Positions 1 to 6,780 of a DNA stretch of 8,149 nucleotides are shown piece by piece. The stretch is from assembly GCA_048635425.1 (NCBI GenBank), contig JAIVYN010000174.1, positions 1-8,149 of the forward strand. The letters run 5' to 3'. The position numbers were made by a program, and so were the translations under genes. Origin of the DNA: NIOZ-UU13 sp048635425 (GTDB lineage Bacteria; Planctomycetota; Phycisphaerae; Sedimentisphaerales; Anaerobacaceae). A model generated the notes under the pieces. It did no database searches. It was not told where the DNA came from and saw only the letters and a list, made by a program, of their open reading frames with translations. The first letter of the stretch is position 1, and each line of letters starts with the position of its first letter.

Positions 1-35
1 GGTTGCAGACGATCCATTGGTGTAAGTTCAGCCAT
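1..35 (-). CDS. tssE: TssE, T6SS baseplate wedge protein (partial, N-terminus only)
   Basis: Only the first 12 codons lie inside the window; they read MAELTPMDRLQP. This matches the common opening of TssE (GPW/gp25 family), which tends to have an LTP-x-x-RLQPSLLDRL stretch. TssE is the gp25-like subunit of the cytoplasmic T6SS baseplate, where sheath assembly starts. The ATG (33-35) overlaps the end of tagJ by 8 bp in the form ATGGCTGA, so translation is probably coupled. An AAGGTGG Shine-Dalgarno-like site lies at 47-53 within tagJ. The order hcp-tagJ-tssE is common in T6SS clusters and supports the call. The rest of the gene is outside the window, so the identification rests on a short peptide plus synteny. 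Confidence 0.75.
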   Translation of the reverse strand, partial: MAELTPMDRLQ

Positions 36-855
36 TATTCGTCTCACCACCTTGTTGGTCTGTTTCTGGGTGATCCAAATCTATTTGTCGTATCTGGAGC
101 AGCGAAAATTCATCCTTGTCGGTGGCAAATGTGCGCTGTCCCAAGCCAATGTACAGATCGCCTGGTTGTTCAACCCACTCGGTCTTGCGCGCCAGTAGAA
201 TGGTACTATCTTCGCTGGCTTCCGAGTTTGGGTACCGTGTTGGTATCAGGCCGGTTGTTTCACCACCGTTGACCCAGGTGAAGTGGGCGGGAAGCCAGAC
301 TACATCGCGCAAGTCGGCTGGTGGTTCAATTTGGATTCGCTTTATAGCTGTGAAAGGCACCCAGTAGTATTTGCCGTCAAAAATAGCCTCGAGTATTGGG
401 CCAAGCCTGGAATCAGCGTCTGAAATCCACTCGAAAGGCTGACCATCGATAGAACCGGCAATGGCGGTTGCCTTGTCAAATGCTTGCTCTCGCAGTTTCT
501 GCGACGCTTCGTATTTTCCTTCCGCAATCATTTGGTTGGCTTGTACTAACCAACTAATCCACTCAGCCGGCTCGCCGAAAACGAGCGGTGAGCGTTTGCC
601 GGCAAATATCTCAGTCCGCAAAGCCTCGCAATTGAGCGCCGCTCGGCATACCTGGGCCATGAGCAAATTCATGGGGTCGAGTTCCGCCGCCAGGTTTAGC
701 TGAGTCAGGGCTCGTTCCCAATCTCCCTGGACAGATAGCAACTGGAAAAGGAAAACCCGAAGCTTGGCATTAGCAGGATCAGAGCGTATCTGATCCTCAA
801 GAACAGCAAGCGCCTCGGTAAGCTGGCCGGCTTGCAGTAATTCTTCTGCTTGCAT
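28..855 (-). CDS. tagJ: TagJ/ImpE family T6SS accessory protein
   Basis: This 275-aa protein fits the ImpE/SciE (TagJ) family in length and sequence. Residues 1-70 form a TPR-like helical repeat (AEELLQAGQLTEAL, then DPANAKLRVFLFQLL and GDWERALTQLNLAAELDP). The conserved ImpE core follows at about 142-212, with WISDADSRLGPILEA, the GKYYWVPF segment, ADLRDVVWLPAHFTW and LIPTRYPNSE. In Pseudomonas aeruginosa the homologue (HsiE1) binds the N-terminus of the TssB-type sheath protein and is linked to sheath handling by ClpV; it is an accessory rather than a core subunit. The start at 855 has a GAGGG site about 8 nt upstream. The gene lies 95 nt after hcp and overlaps tssE by 8 bp. The C-terminal tail (about 260-275) is acidic and polar and probably disordered. 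Confidence 0.93.
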   Translation of the reverse strand: MQAEELLQAGQLTEALAVLEDQIRSDPANAKLRVFLFQLLSVQGDWERALTQLNLAAELDPMNLLMAQVCRAALNCEALRTEIFAGKRSPLVFGEPAEWISWLVQANQMIAEGKYEASQKLREQAFDKATAIAGSIDGQPFEWISDADSRLGPILEAIFDGKYYWVPFTAIKRIQIEPPADLRDVVWLPAHFTWVNGGETTGLIPTRYPNSEASEDSTILLARKTEWVEQPGDLYIGLGQRTFATDKDEFSLLQIRQIDLDHPETDQQGGETNNG

Positions 856-891
856 GTCAGTACCCTCGGTAGCTGTACAGAATATATCCCC

Positions 892-920
892 ACCGGCGAT
901 GTCTTGGAGGACAGGCCGGT
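892..920 (-). other. Two-tier hairpin in the hcp-tagJ gap
   Basis: ACCGGC (892-897) pairs with GCCGGT (915-920), and inside it TGTC (900-903) pairs with GACA (910-913) around a 6-nt loop. In the minus-strand transcript it lies between the hcp stop and the tagJ start and is followed by GGGGATATATT rather than a T run, so it is not a classical intrinsic terminator. It could protect the 3' end of an hcp mRNA or partly attenuate downstream genes; that role is inferred. Confidence 0.4.
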
Positions 921-950
921 AAACAGTCGTTAGCCTTCAATGCAGCAGTA

Positions 951-1430
951 TCAGCCGCCCTTATTGGTCTCCAAGTCCCAAAAAGCGGGTATGGCGCCTT
1001 CCGACTCTGGAGTGTATATCCATTCTATCTTTCTGTATTTAAAGCTTACCTCTTCGAGGGGTAGCGCTTCCCCGCCCTGAGAGGAGCCACCTGGGCGGAC
1101 CGCCGTGACAATAGCCTTTGTCATTATGTATTCCATGTATTTCTCCTTATCCCCCCCGGCGCGGCACAGCTCCACACTCACTTTATCTACCTCCCTGCCG
1201 GTGCAGCAGAAAAGATTCAGCTTGGGCGAGGCTTTGTCGAGCGTCTTCACAATGGAGAAGTCTTGGTGGTCGCACCGCTCTGCGCTGAGGCTACCACCAC
1301 TGCTGACCGCCCCTGAGGAGGTCTGTGAAACGCCGTGACTGAATGACAGCAGTTCAATCCAGTCTTTGTGCTTGTCGTCGGTGCTCTCACCTGGTATTTC
1401 TTCAATCTTCAAAAAACAATCAAAAGCCAT
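951..1430 (-). CDS. hcp: Hcp (TssD), T6SS inner tube protein
   Basis: Hcp forms hexameric rings that stack into the inner tube expelled by T6SS, and it often carries small effectors. The 159-aa length is normal for the family. Recognisable elements are AFDCFLKIEEIPGES (2-16), HKDWIELLSFSHGVSQ (21-36), ERCDHQDFSIVKTLDKASPKL (51-71), the ELCRAGG segment (87-93), YMEYIMTKAIVTAV (98-111) and PLEEVSFKYRKIEWIYT (124-140). The start at 1430 has TAAGGAGT at 1438-1445, well spaced. Gaps of 97 nt upstream (from tssC) and 95 nt downstream (to tagJ) contrast with the overlapping neighbours, as expected for a highly expressed subunit that is separately tuned. No clear dedicated promoter was seen in the upstream gap. 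Two adjacent cysteines (C75, C76) are noticeable; their meaning is unknown. Confidence 0.95.
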   Translation of the reverse strand: MAFDCFLKIEEIPGESTDDKHKDWIELLSFSHGVSQTSSGAVSSGGSLSAERCDHQDFSIVKTLDKASPKLNLFCCTGREVDKVSVELCRAGGDKEKYMEYIMTKAIVTAVRPGGSSQGGEALPLEEVSFKYRKIEWIYTPESEGAIPAFWDLETNKGG

Positions 1431-1527
1431 CTTATAAACTCCTTACAAAACTTAGTAATCCTCTCGATTTCGATTCTTAACTTAGCAGCCTAAAACATCT
1501 TAGGAGCTTCACATTTAAATTAATCCA

Positions 1528-3027
1528 TTATCCTCCGCCTTTAGCCGAAGGCAGCTTGGATACTAATCGCAGCGAAACAGACAAGCCCTCGAGCTGGTAG
1601 TGCGGCCTCAGGTAAAATTTGGCGGAGTAGTAGCCTGGGTCTCCTTCCACATCTTCGACCACAACTTCCGCCGCTGCCAGAGGATACCTGGCCTTGACTT
1701 CTTCGGAGGCGTGGGGGTCGCCGGTAACGTATTGCATGATCCATTTGTTAAGCCAGTTTGCCATATCCTCGCGTTCTTTGAAAGACCCGATTTTATCCCG
1801 CACAATGCACTTTAGGTAATGCGCGAACCGGCACGTTGAGAACAGATACGGCAATCTCGCTGCAAGATTTGCATTTGCGGTTGCGTCGGGGTCGTCATAT
1901 TCGGCCGGCTTTTGCAGCGACTGGGCCCCAATAAATGCCGCATAATCTTCGTTCTTCCAGTGTGATAACGGCATCAGGCCGTTCTTCGCTAACTCCGCTT
2001 CCCGTCTGTCTGTGATGCCAATCTCCGTTGGGCATTTCATATCAACCCCACCATCATCGGTGGGGAAAGTATGGCAGGGAAGCCCTTCGACCATTCCGCC
2101 GCTCTCAACGCCGCGGATACTTGCACACCATCCAAACTCCTTAAAGGACCGGTTAATATTCACACCCATTGCGTAGGCTGAGTTTGTCCAAAGATATTTT
2201 GAGTGCTCGCCTCCGGCTGTCTCCTCTTCAAAATCAAAGTCTTCGAGAGGATTCGTTTTGGCGCCGTAAGGTATCCTGCCGAGAAATCGCGGCATTGTTA
2301 ATCCGATGTACCTGGAATCTTCAGACTCGCGCAGGGACCGCCATGGGGCATAGTCCGCCGTTTGGAAAATTTTCGTTAGATCGCGTGGGTTGCTAAGCTC
2401 TTGCCAGGAATCCATATTCATCAAGGTGGGGGCGGCCGCGCTTATAAATGGGGCGTGGGCCGCAGCGGCAATCTGGGCCACCCCATTAAGTATTTCAACG
2501 TCCGGCGGACTGTTATCAAAATTATAGTCACCGATGAGACAGCCGTAAGGCTCGCCGCCCGGTGAACCGAACTCTTCTTCGTATAGCTTCTTGAAAAGCG
2601 GGCTTTGGTCCCAGGCTGTACCTTTGTACTTCTTAATGGTCTTTGCCAAATCTTTCTTGGGGAGGTTCAGCACACGTATCTTCAACGTTTCGTCCGTTTC
2701 CGTGTTATTTACGAGATGATGCATGCCTCGCCAGCTACCCTCGAGTGCTTGAAAGTCCTCGTGATGCATGATTAAATTAATCTGCTCAGACAGCTTCATG
2801 TCTATCTCAGCAATAATCGCCTCGATTGAGCTGACCGCATCTTCGGAAATGAGCGTTGTTTCTGACAGGGCTTGTTCAGCTAAGGTCCGCACTGCCGAAT
2901 TGATGGCCTCTCTTGCGTGGTCGGATTTCGGTTTAAACTCTTTCTTCAGGAGCAAATCGAACTCACTTGGTTCTATTGCCACAGCCTCAGCGGCCTGTAC
3001 TTCTTCTTTTTCTTTCTCTTTAGCCAT
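1528..3027 (-). CDS. tssC: TssC (VipB/EvpB), large T6SS sheath subunit
   Basis: TssC joins TssB to build the contractile sheath around the Hcp tube. The chosen start (ATG at 3027) gives 499 aa, the usual length, and has a near-perfect TAAGGAGGA site at 3036-3044; a longer reading from 3063 would place that site inside the coding region and add 12 unlikely residues. The start overlaps the tssB stop by 8 bp. Conserved segments include the helical N-terminus with FEALEGSWRG-like DFQALEGSWRGMHHLV (91-106), GEPYGCLIGDYNFD (158-171), AQIAAAAHAPFISAAAP (184-200), PRFLGRIPYG (246-255), FGWCASIRGVESGG (298-311) and the C-terminal RFAHYLKCIVRDKIG (400-414) and YYSAKFYLRPHYQLEGLSVSLRLV (466-489). The N-terminal helix of this family is the ClpV recognition site used for sheath disassembly. 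Confidence 0.96.
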   Translation of the reverse strand: MAKEKEKEEVQAAEAVAIEPSEFDLLLKKEFKPKSDHAREAINSAVRTLAEQALSETTLISEDAVSSIEAIIAEIDMKLSEQINLIMHHEDFQALEGSWRGMHHLVNNTETDETLKIRVLNLPKKDLAKTIKKYKGTAWDQSPLFKKLYEEEFGSPGGEPYGCLIGDYNFDNSPPDVEILNGVAQIAAAAHAPFISAAAPTLMNMDSWQELSNPRDLTKIFQTADYAPWRSLRESEDSRYIGLTMPRFLGRIPYGAKTNPLEDFDFEEETAGGEHSKYLWTNSAYAMGVNINRSFKEFGWCASIRGVESGGMVEGLPCHTFPTDDGGVDMKCPTEIGITDRREAELAKNGLMPLSHWKNEDYAAFIGAQSLQKPAEYDDPDATANANLAARLPYLFSTCRFAHYLKCIVRDKIGSFKEREDMANWLNKWIMQYVTGDPHASEEVKARYPLAAAEVVVEDVEGDPGYYSAKFYLRPHYQLEGLSVSLRLVSKLPSAKGGG

Positions 3028-3562
3028 CGGACTGTTCCTCCTTAGAAGTGTCGGTAGATTCATCTTCCTGTTTTGGTGCAGAAGTCAGGGCACTTAGCAG
3101 GGCCTTGTCTTTAAGGACCTTCGCCATCAGCTCTTCGGCACCACTTTTACCATCCATGTACGACAAGAGGTTTGACAATTCCGTCCGGGCCTTCAACAGC
3201 TTGTTTAAAGCGTCAACCTTACGCGCCACAGCCGCTGGGGAGAAATCATCCATACTCTCAAAGCTGATATCGACGCTCAGATTGCCTTCGCCCGTAAGTG
3301 AGTTAGGTACTTGAAAGGCAACTCGGGGTTTCGTTGCTTTGAGCCGTTCGTCAAAATTATCTACATCAATCTCAAGGAACTTGCGATCTGCAACGCCAGG
3401 CAAACTCTCAGCCGGCTTACCGGATAAATCAGCCATCACACCCATTACGAAAGGTAGGTTGATTTTTTTCTCTGCACCATACAGCTCTAAATCATACTCT
3501 ATCTGCACACGGGGGGCTCGGTTACGAGCTATGAATTTTTGACTACTCTTCTTTTTTGCCAT
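3020..3562 (-). CDS. tssB: TssB (VipA), small T6SS sheath subunit
   Basis: TssB pairs with TssC in the sheath protomer. The 180 aa show nearly consensus family sequence: SQKFIARNRAPRVQIEYD (7-24), ELYGAEKKINLPFVMGVMADLSG (26-48), DRKFLEIDVDNFDERLKATKPRVAF (59-83), FESMDDFSPAAVARKV (101-116) and LLSYMDGKSGAEEL (132-145). The C-terminal tail (about 162-180) is acidic and probably flexible. AAAGGAGT at 3567-3574 precedes the ATG at 3562. The gene follows tssA after 82 nt and overlaps tssC by 8 bp (ATGGCTAA), matching the strict need for sheath subunits in equal amounts. Nothing looks broken. Confidence 0.96.
   Translation of the reverse strand: MAKKKSSQKFIARNRAPRVQIEYDLELYGAEKKINLPFVMGVMADLSGKPAESLPGVADRKFLEIDVDNFDERLKATKPRVAFQVPNSLTGEGNLSVDISFESMDDFSPAAVARKVDALNKLLKARTELSNLLSYMDGKSGAEELMAKVLKDKALLSALTSAPKQEDESTDTSKEEQSDG
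3036..3044 (-). promoter_or_regulatory. Shine-Dalgarno site that fixes the tssC start
   Basis: On the minus strand this reads TAAGGAGGA, eight bases before the ATG at 3027. It lies inside the end of tssB. Its strength and spacing select the 499-aa TssC start over the upstream in-frame ATG at 3063. Confidence 0.8.
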
Positions 3563-3644
3563 GCTTACTCCTTTCTCAACAAGAAATACTTAGCGCCGAA
3601 ACCATCGGCAATCTTAAACCTGCAGAATAGCAGAATATTGGTTA

Positions 3645-4724
3645 CTAACCCGATTTTTCAGTACCTGAATCGCTACTGCTAACTCCACCAATCATTTCAA
3701 CCTGGCTCATGCCATCCGGACAAAAATCCTTAACGACTTCCAAAAAGTTTTTCGAGACTAATCTTTGCGCTCTGCGCAGAAGTAGGGGGACCGGGCTGGA
3801 TGGTTCGTGACGGTCGAAATACTGGCAGACTTTATCGAGAGCCAAAAGGGCTTCCTGGGCGGATTGGATATCACCCGAAAGTGATATTGCGCCTTTCTTT
3901 TGTTCGGTACCAGCTACTGCGGCGCCCTCATCGACAGCTTCACCGTGCCCCCGCTTTGCCAGATATTCCTGAACACGTTTTTGGATATTTCCAAGAACTC
4001 CTCGGAAACCACTAACGTCCGGAGTCTGTCCTTCTGAAGCGCGTTCAGAGAACACACTCATTATAGCGGCTATATGTTCAATGGCTTCTTGGGTGGCTTG
4101 GGAGGTAGCCAGGAGCTCATCCGTTGCGGTATCCTGAAATGCCGCATCAATTACTGCCGTATCGGGAGCTTTTGCTTTCTGGTCATCTGAAACTGCAATC
4201 TTTCCTTTTGCAATCTGGATGTCTCTCAGATTAAACTTGCCCATCTGAACTGAATTACACAAAGGCACTTCTGACAGCCGTTGCTTGAATTTCATAGGGT
4301 CCTGTGCACTGACCGAAGTTGGGGACAACGATTGTAAAATATTGATTCGTTCAAGAGGGTCGTTATTATCCTCCGGGTCAAGTTGAGGGTAAAGATGGTC
4401 CCAGAAACGTTCCAGCAATCCGCGGAGCAGAGCCAAGCCGTCACGCAGACCGTGGATCCCCTCTAACTTTAGAAGGGAAATAGTTAGGTACATTGCAACT
4501 CTAAGGTCTTTCGAGCGTTTTAGCAGCTCGGAACTTTTTTCACGAACCTCCCGCCAGTTTGGCTCTTCCGCGGTTTCCTCCACACCCGCCACGACCCCAC
4601 CGGCGTCCTTGGTTCGCAGCATGTCTTCGAGAGCCAGGAAAGAGGCGTCGTAGGAAAGGTCTTCGCCGCAAGGGGACTCGGCACTCACCTCGGAAAGCAG
4701 GTTTTGGATGTCAGATTCGTTCAT
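3645..4724 (-). CDS. tssA: TssA, T6SS assembly/cap protein with ImpA N-terminal domain
   Basis: TssA binds the baseplate and the distal end of the growing sheath-tube and guides polymerisation. The 359-aa protein has an ImpA_N domain at about 8-135: SPCGEDLSYDASFLALEDM (17-35), EEPNWREVREKSSELLKRSKDLRVAMYL (53-80), the segment LEGIHGLRDGLALLRGLLERFWDHLYPQLDPEDNNDPLERINIL (87-130). The middle (about 195-300) is helical, and the C-terminus holds a short VPLLLRRAQRLVSKNFLEVVKDF element (312-334) common in this class. The length places it among the shorter TssA proteins. The start at 4724 has only a weak Shine-Dalgarno (GTGAG-like), which may limit expression. It is the first gene of the operon, about 280 nt downstream of the candidate promoter at 5010-5038. 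Confidence 0.92.
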   Translation of the reverse strand: MNESDIQNLLSEVSAESPCGEDLSYDASFLALEDMLRTKDAGGVVAGVEETAEEPNWREVREKSSELLKRSKDLRVAMYLTISLLKLEGIHGLRDGLALLRGLLERFWDHLYPQLDPEDNNDPLERINILQSLSPTSVSAQDPMKFKQRLSEVPLCNSVQMGKFNLRDIQIAKGKIAVSDDQKAKAPDTAVIDAAFQDTATDELLATSQATQEAIEHIAAIMSVFSERASEGQTPDVSGFRGVLGNIQKRVQEYLAKRGHGEAVDEGAAVAGTEQKKGAISLSGDIQSAQEALLALDKVCQYFDRHEPSSPVPLLLRRAQRLVSKNFLEVVKDFCPDGMSQVEMIGGVSSSDSGTEKSG

Positions 4725-5009
4725 GGCATACTCACTAAATTAGATTTACTGCGATGCACTGGCTTTACAGCCAACCCAACTACATCGGATTAAAAAACCA
4801 AGAACATTAAATAATCACGGTCAAAATCGCCCATAAACATCAAGTACGACGAGTGTTCTTCACGTGCTTCTCTGAAAGTTTCGAGCACTATCCACCTAAT
4901 CACTGCTTATTTTCGGACTACTCACAGGAAGACTTGAACCTTCCAGAGTAGAGCACATCGCTCCGGTACTCGGGAGATTTTCTATATAGCCAATAAGAAA
5001 TATTTAGAA

Positions 5010-5038
5010 ATGTTACTACGATTGGGATAGAGTGTCAA
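5010..5038 (-). promoter_or_regulatory. Candidate sigma70-type promoter for the T6SS operon
   Basis: On the minus strand a perfect TTGACA -35 box (5033-5038) is separated by 17 bp from TAACAT (5010-5015, 4 of 6 matches to TATAAT). Transcription would start near 5003 and leave a leader of about 280 nt before tssA. An AT-rich tract lies just upstream (5041-5097), where an UP element would be. Position and orientation fit the operon; no experimental support is available. Confidence 0.5.
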
Positions 5039-5240
5039 ACTTTTTTCCCTTTTTCCAAAAAAATGTATAACTTTTTGCTAAATAATACTTTATGGCCCCA
5101 TTAAAGAGATGTGAGTTAGTCGTAATACCTCTGTTGTAATTCGCCGCAGGTTATCCCGGATTTACTAAATTTAAACAGGTCTTCAACCAACAGAGTATGA
5201 AAAGAGCGTTTTGTTTCATCTTGTTATCAGAGAGGAGGGA

Positions 5241-5495
5241 ATGCACTCTGAATCCGTTCCATCCGGGCCGGCCTTTAGAAAATACGTAAGCAAAAAATAT
5301 AAATTTTACGAAATTCCTCTTGACTTTACTGTGCACCTAAGCAAAATGGCACATGTCCCAGTGTATTGCAACATTACGAGAGGACATCCAAGCGGTTCAG
5401 ATAGCTCTGGCAGGCATGCTCTGGAACCGTGGGCCGAATACGATATACGGAAGGACATTTTGGGAAATGGTTCAGCCATCTGGTTCATGCCTTAA
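5241..5495 (+). CDS. Doubtful small ORF, unrecognised 84-aa product
   Basis: An open frame runs from ATG 5241 to TAA 5495 (or from TTG 5211, adding 10 residues). The product resembles no family I recognise; it has no signal peptide or membrane segment and mixes basic (FRKYVSKKYKF) and aromatic stretches, ending in GSAIWFMP. An AGGAGGG stretch sits just before the ATG, but spacing of about 2 nt is too tight for a good ribosome site. The codons look ordinary but show no strong third-position bias. It could be a small gene, the decayed remnant of one, or chance. It ends 73 bp before the DUF4157 gene on the same strand, so it could be co-transcribed if real. Confidence 0.25.
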   Translation: MHSESVPSGPAFRKYVSKKYKFYEIPLDFTVHLSKMAHVPVYCNITRGHPSGSDSSGRHALEPWAEYDIRKDILGNGSAIWFMP

Positions 5496-5538
5496 TGTAG
5501 TTAACATTACAAAAAGCAACTGTCCCTAATTTTTACTA

Positions 5539-5544
5539 CATAAT
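5539..5544 (+). promoter_or_regulatory. Weak -10-like element before the DUF4157 gene
   Basis: CATAAT matches TATAAT in five of six positions and lies 24 bp before the ATG at 5569, so any leader would be very short. No acceptable -35 box is found 16-18 bp upstream. Included as the best local candidate only. Confidence 0.2.
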
Positions 5545-5568
5545 ATTTACAAAGTAGGAGATCCAGTC

Positions 5569-6780
5569 ATGAAGAATCACGAAGGTTTCTGTGTGTTGCG
5601 CGTATTAAATCCGTTGGTGCGACGGCGGGATATGGTCGAGAAAGAACTCCGGATAAAGCCGGCCATTCCGCGGGTGGGGCCGGAGGGCGGCCGAGTTCCC
5701 CCGGAGGTTGAGTCCGCCATCCAGCGGGCCCGCGGCGGCGGGCAGCCCTTGGAGGACGCGCTGAAAGAACAGATGAGCACCAGCTTGGGTCACGATTTCA
5801 GCGAGGTGCGGGTCCACAGCGGCCCCGGAGCGGATGAACTCAACCGCCAGCTCAGCGCCAGAGCCTTTACCATCGGCTCGGACATCTTTTTCACACGAGG
5901 CGCGTATGATCCGGACTCCATTAGCGGCCGGGAGTTGATCGCCCACGAATTGATTCACGTGGTGCAGCAGCGCAACGGCCGCGTCCCGAAGAATGGCGAC
6001 GGCATGACCGTCCTCCCAGCGGCTAATCCCTCAGAGTACGAGGCGAATGCCTTAGCAGATAAAGTGGCAGGATCTATCAATGTAAGGTGCAAACCGATAG
6101 TTCAGAGAGTAGGGACAGAAGACTGTGTGGTACAGAGAAACTTAGAAAGCCGGGTCAAGAACATTGACGGTCGACTCGGCCAAAATAAGTTTTGTTTGAA
6201 TGCGGTATTGATCTGGATATATGATGAGCTACATATATATGATACCATTGCTACGCACCCATCCAAGCCCAACGACAACGAAGCAATGTGGGACGCGAAT
6301 AATAAGATCAAAAAATTGGTTCTAAACGGGAACGCGTTCAAATATACGAAGAAGAAGGATGTGTCCGTCAACGCAGGAGATGTCCTCGTATTCTATGACG
6401 GATCTGTGAGGCACGCCTGCATCGTGATAAGCAAGCAGGTCATCGGCGGGTACAACCAAGTGGGATGGTTCAAGAATTCCCCGGCTACGAACTACGATCT
6501 CGCCCCTTTGAAGGACTTAGAGCCTATCCGAATAACCCCTGAATTGCCGACATATTCAAAGGCAATAGTGCCTTTGAAAGGATTCAGGGATGAAAAAACG
6601 AAGAACAAAAAGCAGATACAAGATTTCAGACGAATTATGGGAAAAGATAGAACCACTGCTGCCCAAGCATCCGAATACGCATCGTTTTGGCGGTGGCAGG
6701 CCGCGAACGGCAGATCGCAAGGCCATGGACGGAGTCTTTTTTGTGCTGCGAACCGGCTGTCAGTGGAACGCATTGAATGA
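5569..6780 (+). CDS. DUF4157 (eCIS core) metallopeptidase-like effector with cysteine-peptidase-like C-terminus, tail altered by an IS
   Basis: The present frame encodes 403 aa, of which residues 1-317 are native and 318-403 come from the IS. AGGAG at 5556-5560 precedes the ATG by 8 nt. Residues about 43-135 form a DUF4157 domain: DFSEVRVHSGPGADELNRQL (76-95), ARAFTIGSDIFFTRGAY (97-113) and the HExxH zinc-peptidase motif H126-E-L-I-H130 followed by VVQQ. Two VQR motifs (178-180, 188-190) mark a linker. Residues about 205-317 look like an NlpC/P60 or CHAP-type papain-fold enzyme: a candidate nucleophile C209 at a helix start, GDVLVFYDG (270-278) and candidate H282 in RHACIVIS. Such a domain would cut peptidoglycan or proteins. 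DUF4157 proteins are typically cargo of extracellular contractile injection systems; here the neighbour is a T6SS. There is no signal peptide, which suits injected cargo. The DUF4157 call is firm, the C-terminal call tentative. Confidence 0.85.
   Translation: MKNHEGFCVLRVLNPLVRRRDMVEKELRIKPAIPRVGPEGGRVPPEVESAIQRARGGGQPLEDALKEQMSTSLGHDFSEVRVHSGPGADELNRQLSARAFTIGSDIFFTRGAYDPDSISGRELIAHELIHVVQQRNGRVPKNGDGMTVLPAANPSEYEANALADKVAGSINVRCKPIVQRVGTEDCVVQRNLESRVKNIDGRLGQNKFCLNAVLIWIYDELHIYDTIATHPSKPNDNEAMWDANNKIKKLVLNGNAFKYTKKKDVSVNAGDVLVFYDGSVRHACIVISKQVIGGYNQVGWFKNSPATNYDLAPLKDLEPIRITPELPTYSKAIVPLKGFRDEKTKNKKQIQDFRRIMGKDRTTAAQASEYASFWRWQAANGRSQGHGRSLFCAANRLSVERIE
6520..6538 (+). repeat. Left terminal inverted repeat of the IS
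   Basis: This end begins GAGCCTATCC and continues AATAACCC after one base. It matches the reverse complement of 7410-7428 in 18 of 19 positions; the mismatch is G here against T at the other end. It is preceded by TA. Confidence 0.92.
6555..6578 (+). other. Perfect 10-bp hairpin upstream of the transposase start
   Basis: TTCAAAGGCA (6555-6564) and TGCCTTTGAA (6569-6578) form an uninterrupted stem with an ATAG loop. It lies between the left inverted repeat and the transposase ATG at 6590. Its last bases overlap the GAAAGGA Shine-Dalgarno-like site (6577-6583). Structures here in other IS reduce translation from transcripts that enter from outside; that role is an inference for this element. 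Confidence 0.7.

Larger units (their letters stand above)
4725..5568. other. Divergent intergenic region between tssA and the DUF4157 gene
   Basis: This 844-bp gap contains the tssA leader and promoter candidate (5010-5038), an AT-rich tract at about 5041-5100 with homopolymer T and A runs, one doubtful small ORF (5241-5495) and a weak -10-like element before the DUF4157 gene. The tssA leader (about 4725-5003) contains only small stems, such as TGGCT/AGCCA and GGAAG/CTTCC. No sigma54 consensus and no convincing riboswitch or terminator was found by eye. Confidence 0.6.

Noticed and set aside
1489..1504. CCTAA/TTAGG hairpin in the tssC-hcp gap
   Set aside because: A five-pair AT-rich stem without a T run is too weak to call a terminator.
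2768..3097. Plus-strand open frame of 109 codons
   Set aside because: It is antisense to tssC/tssB, which are strongly supported; the Ser/Ala-rich product has no recognisable features.
4925..4960. tRNA-like T-arm on the minus strand (GGTTCAAGTC between GGAAG and CTTCC)
   Set aside because: The loop is 8 rather than 7 nt when the stem is paired, and no acceptor stem, D-arm or anticodon arm could be assembled around it. At most a decayed trace.
5306..5488. Minus-strand 60-codon frame in the intergenic region
   Set aside because: It has no ribosome site, no family resemblance, and overlaps a somewhat more plausible plus-strand ORF.
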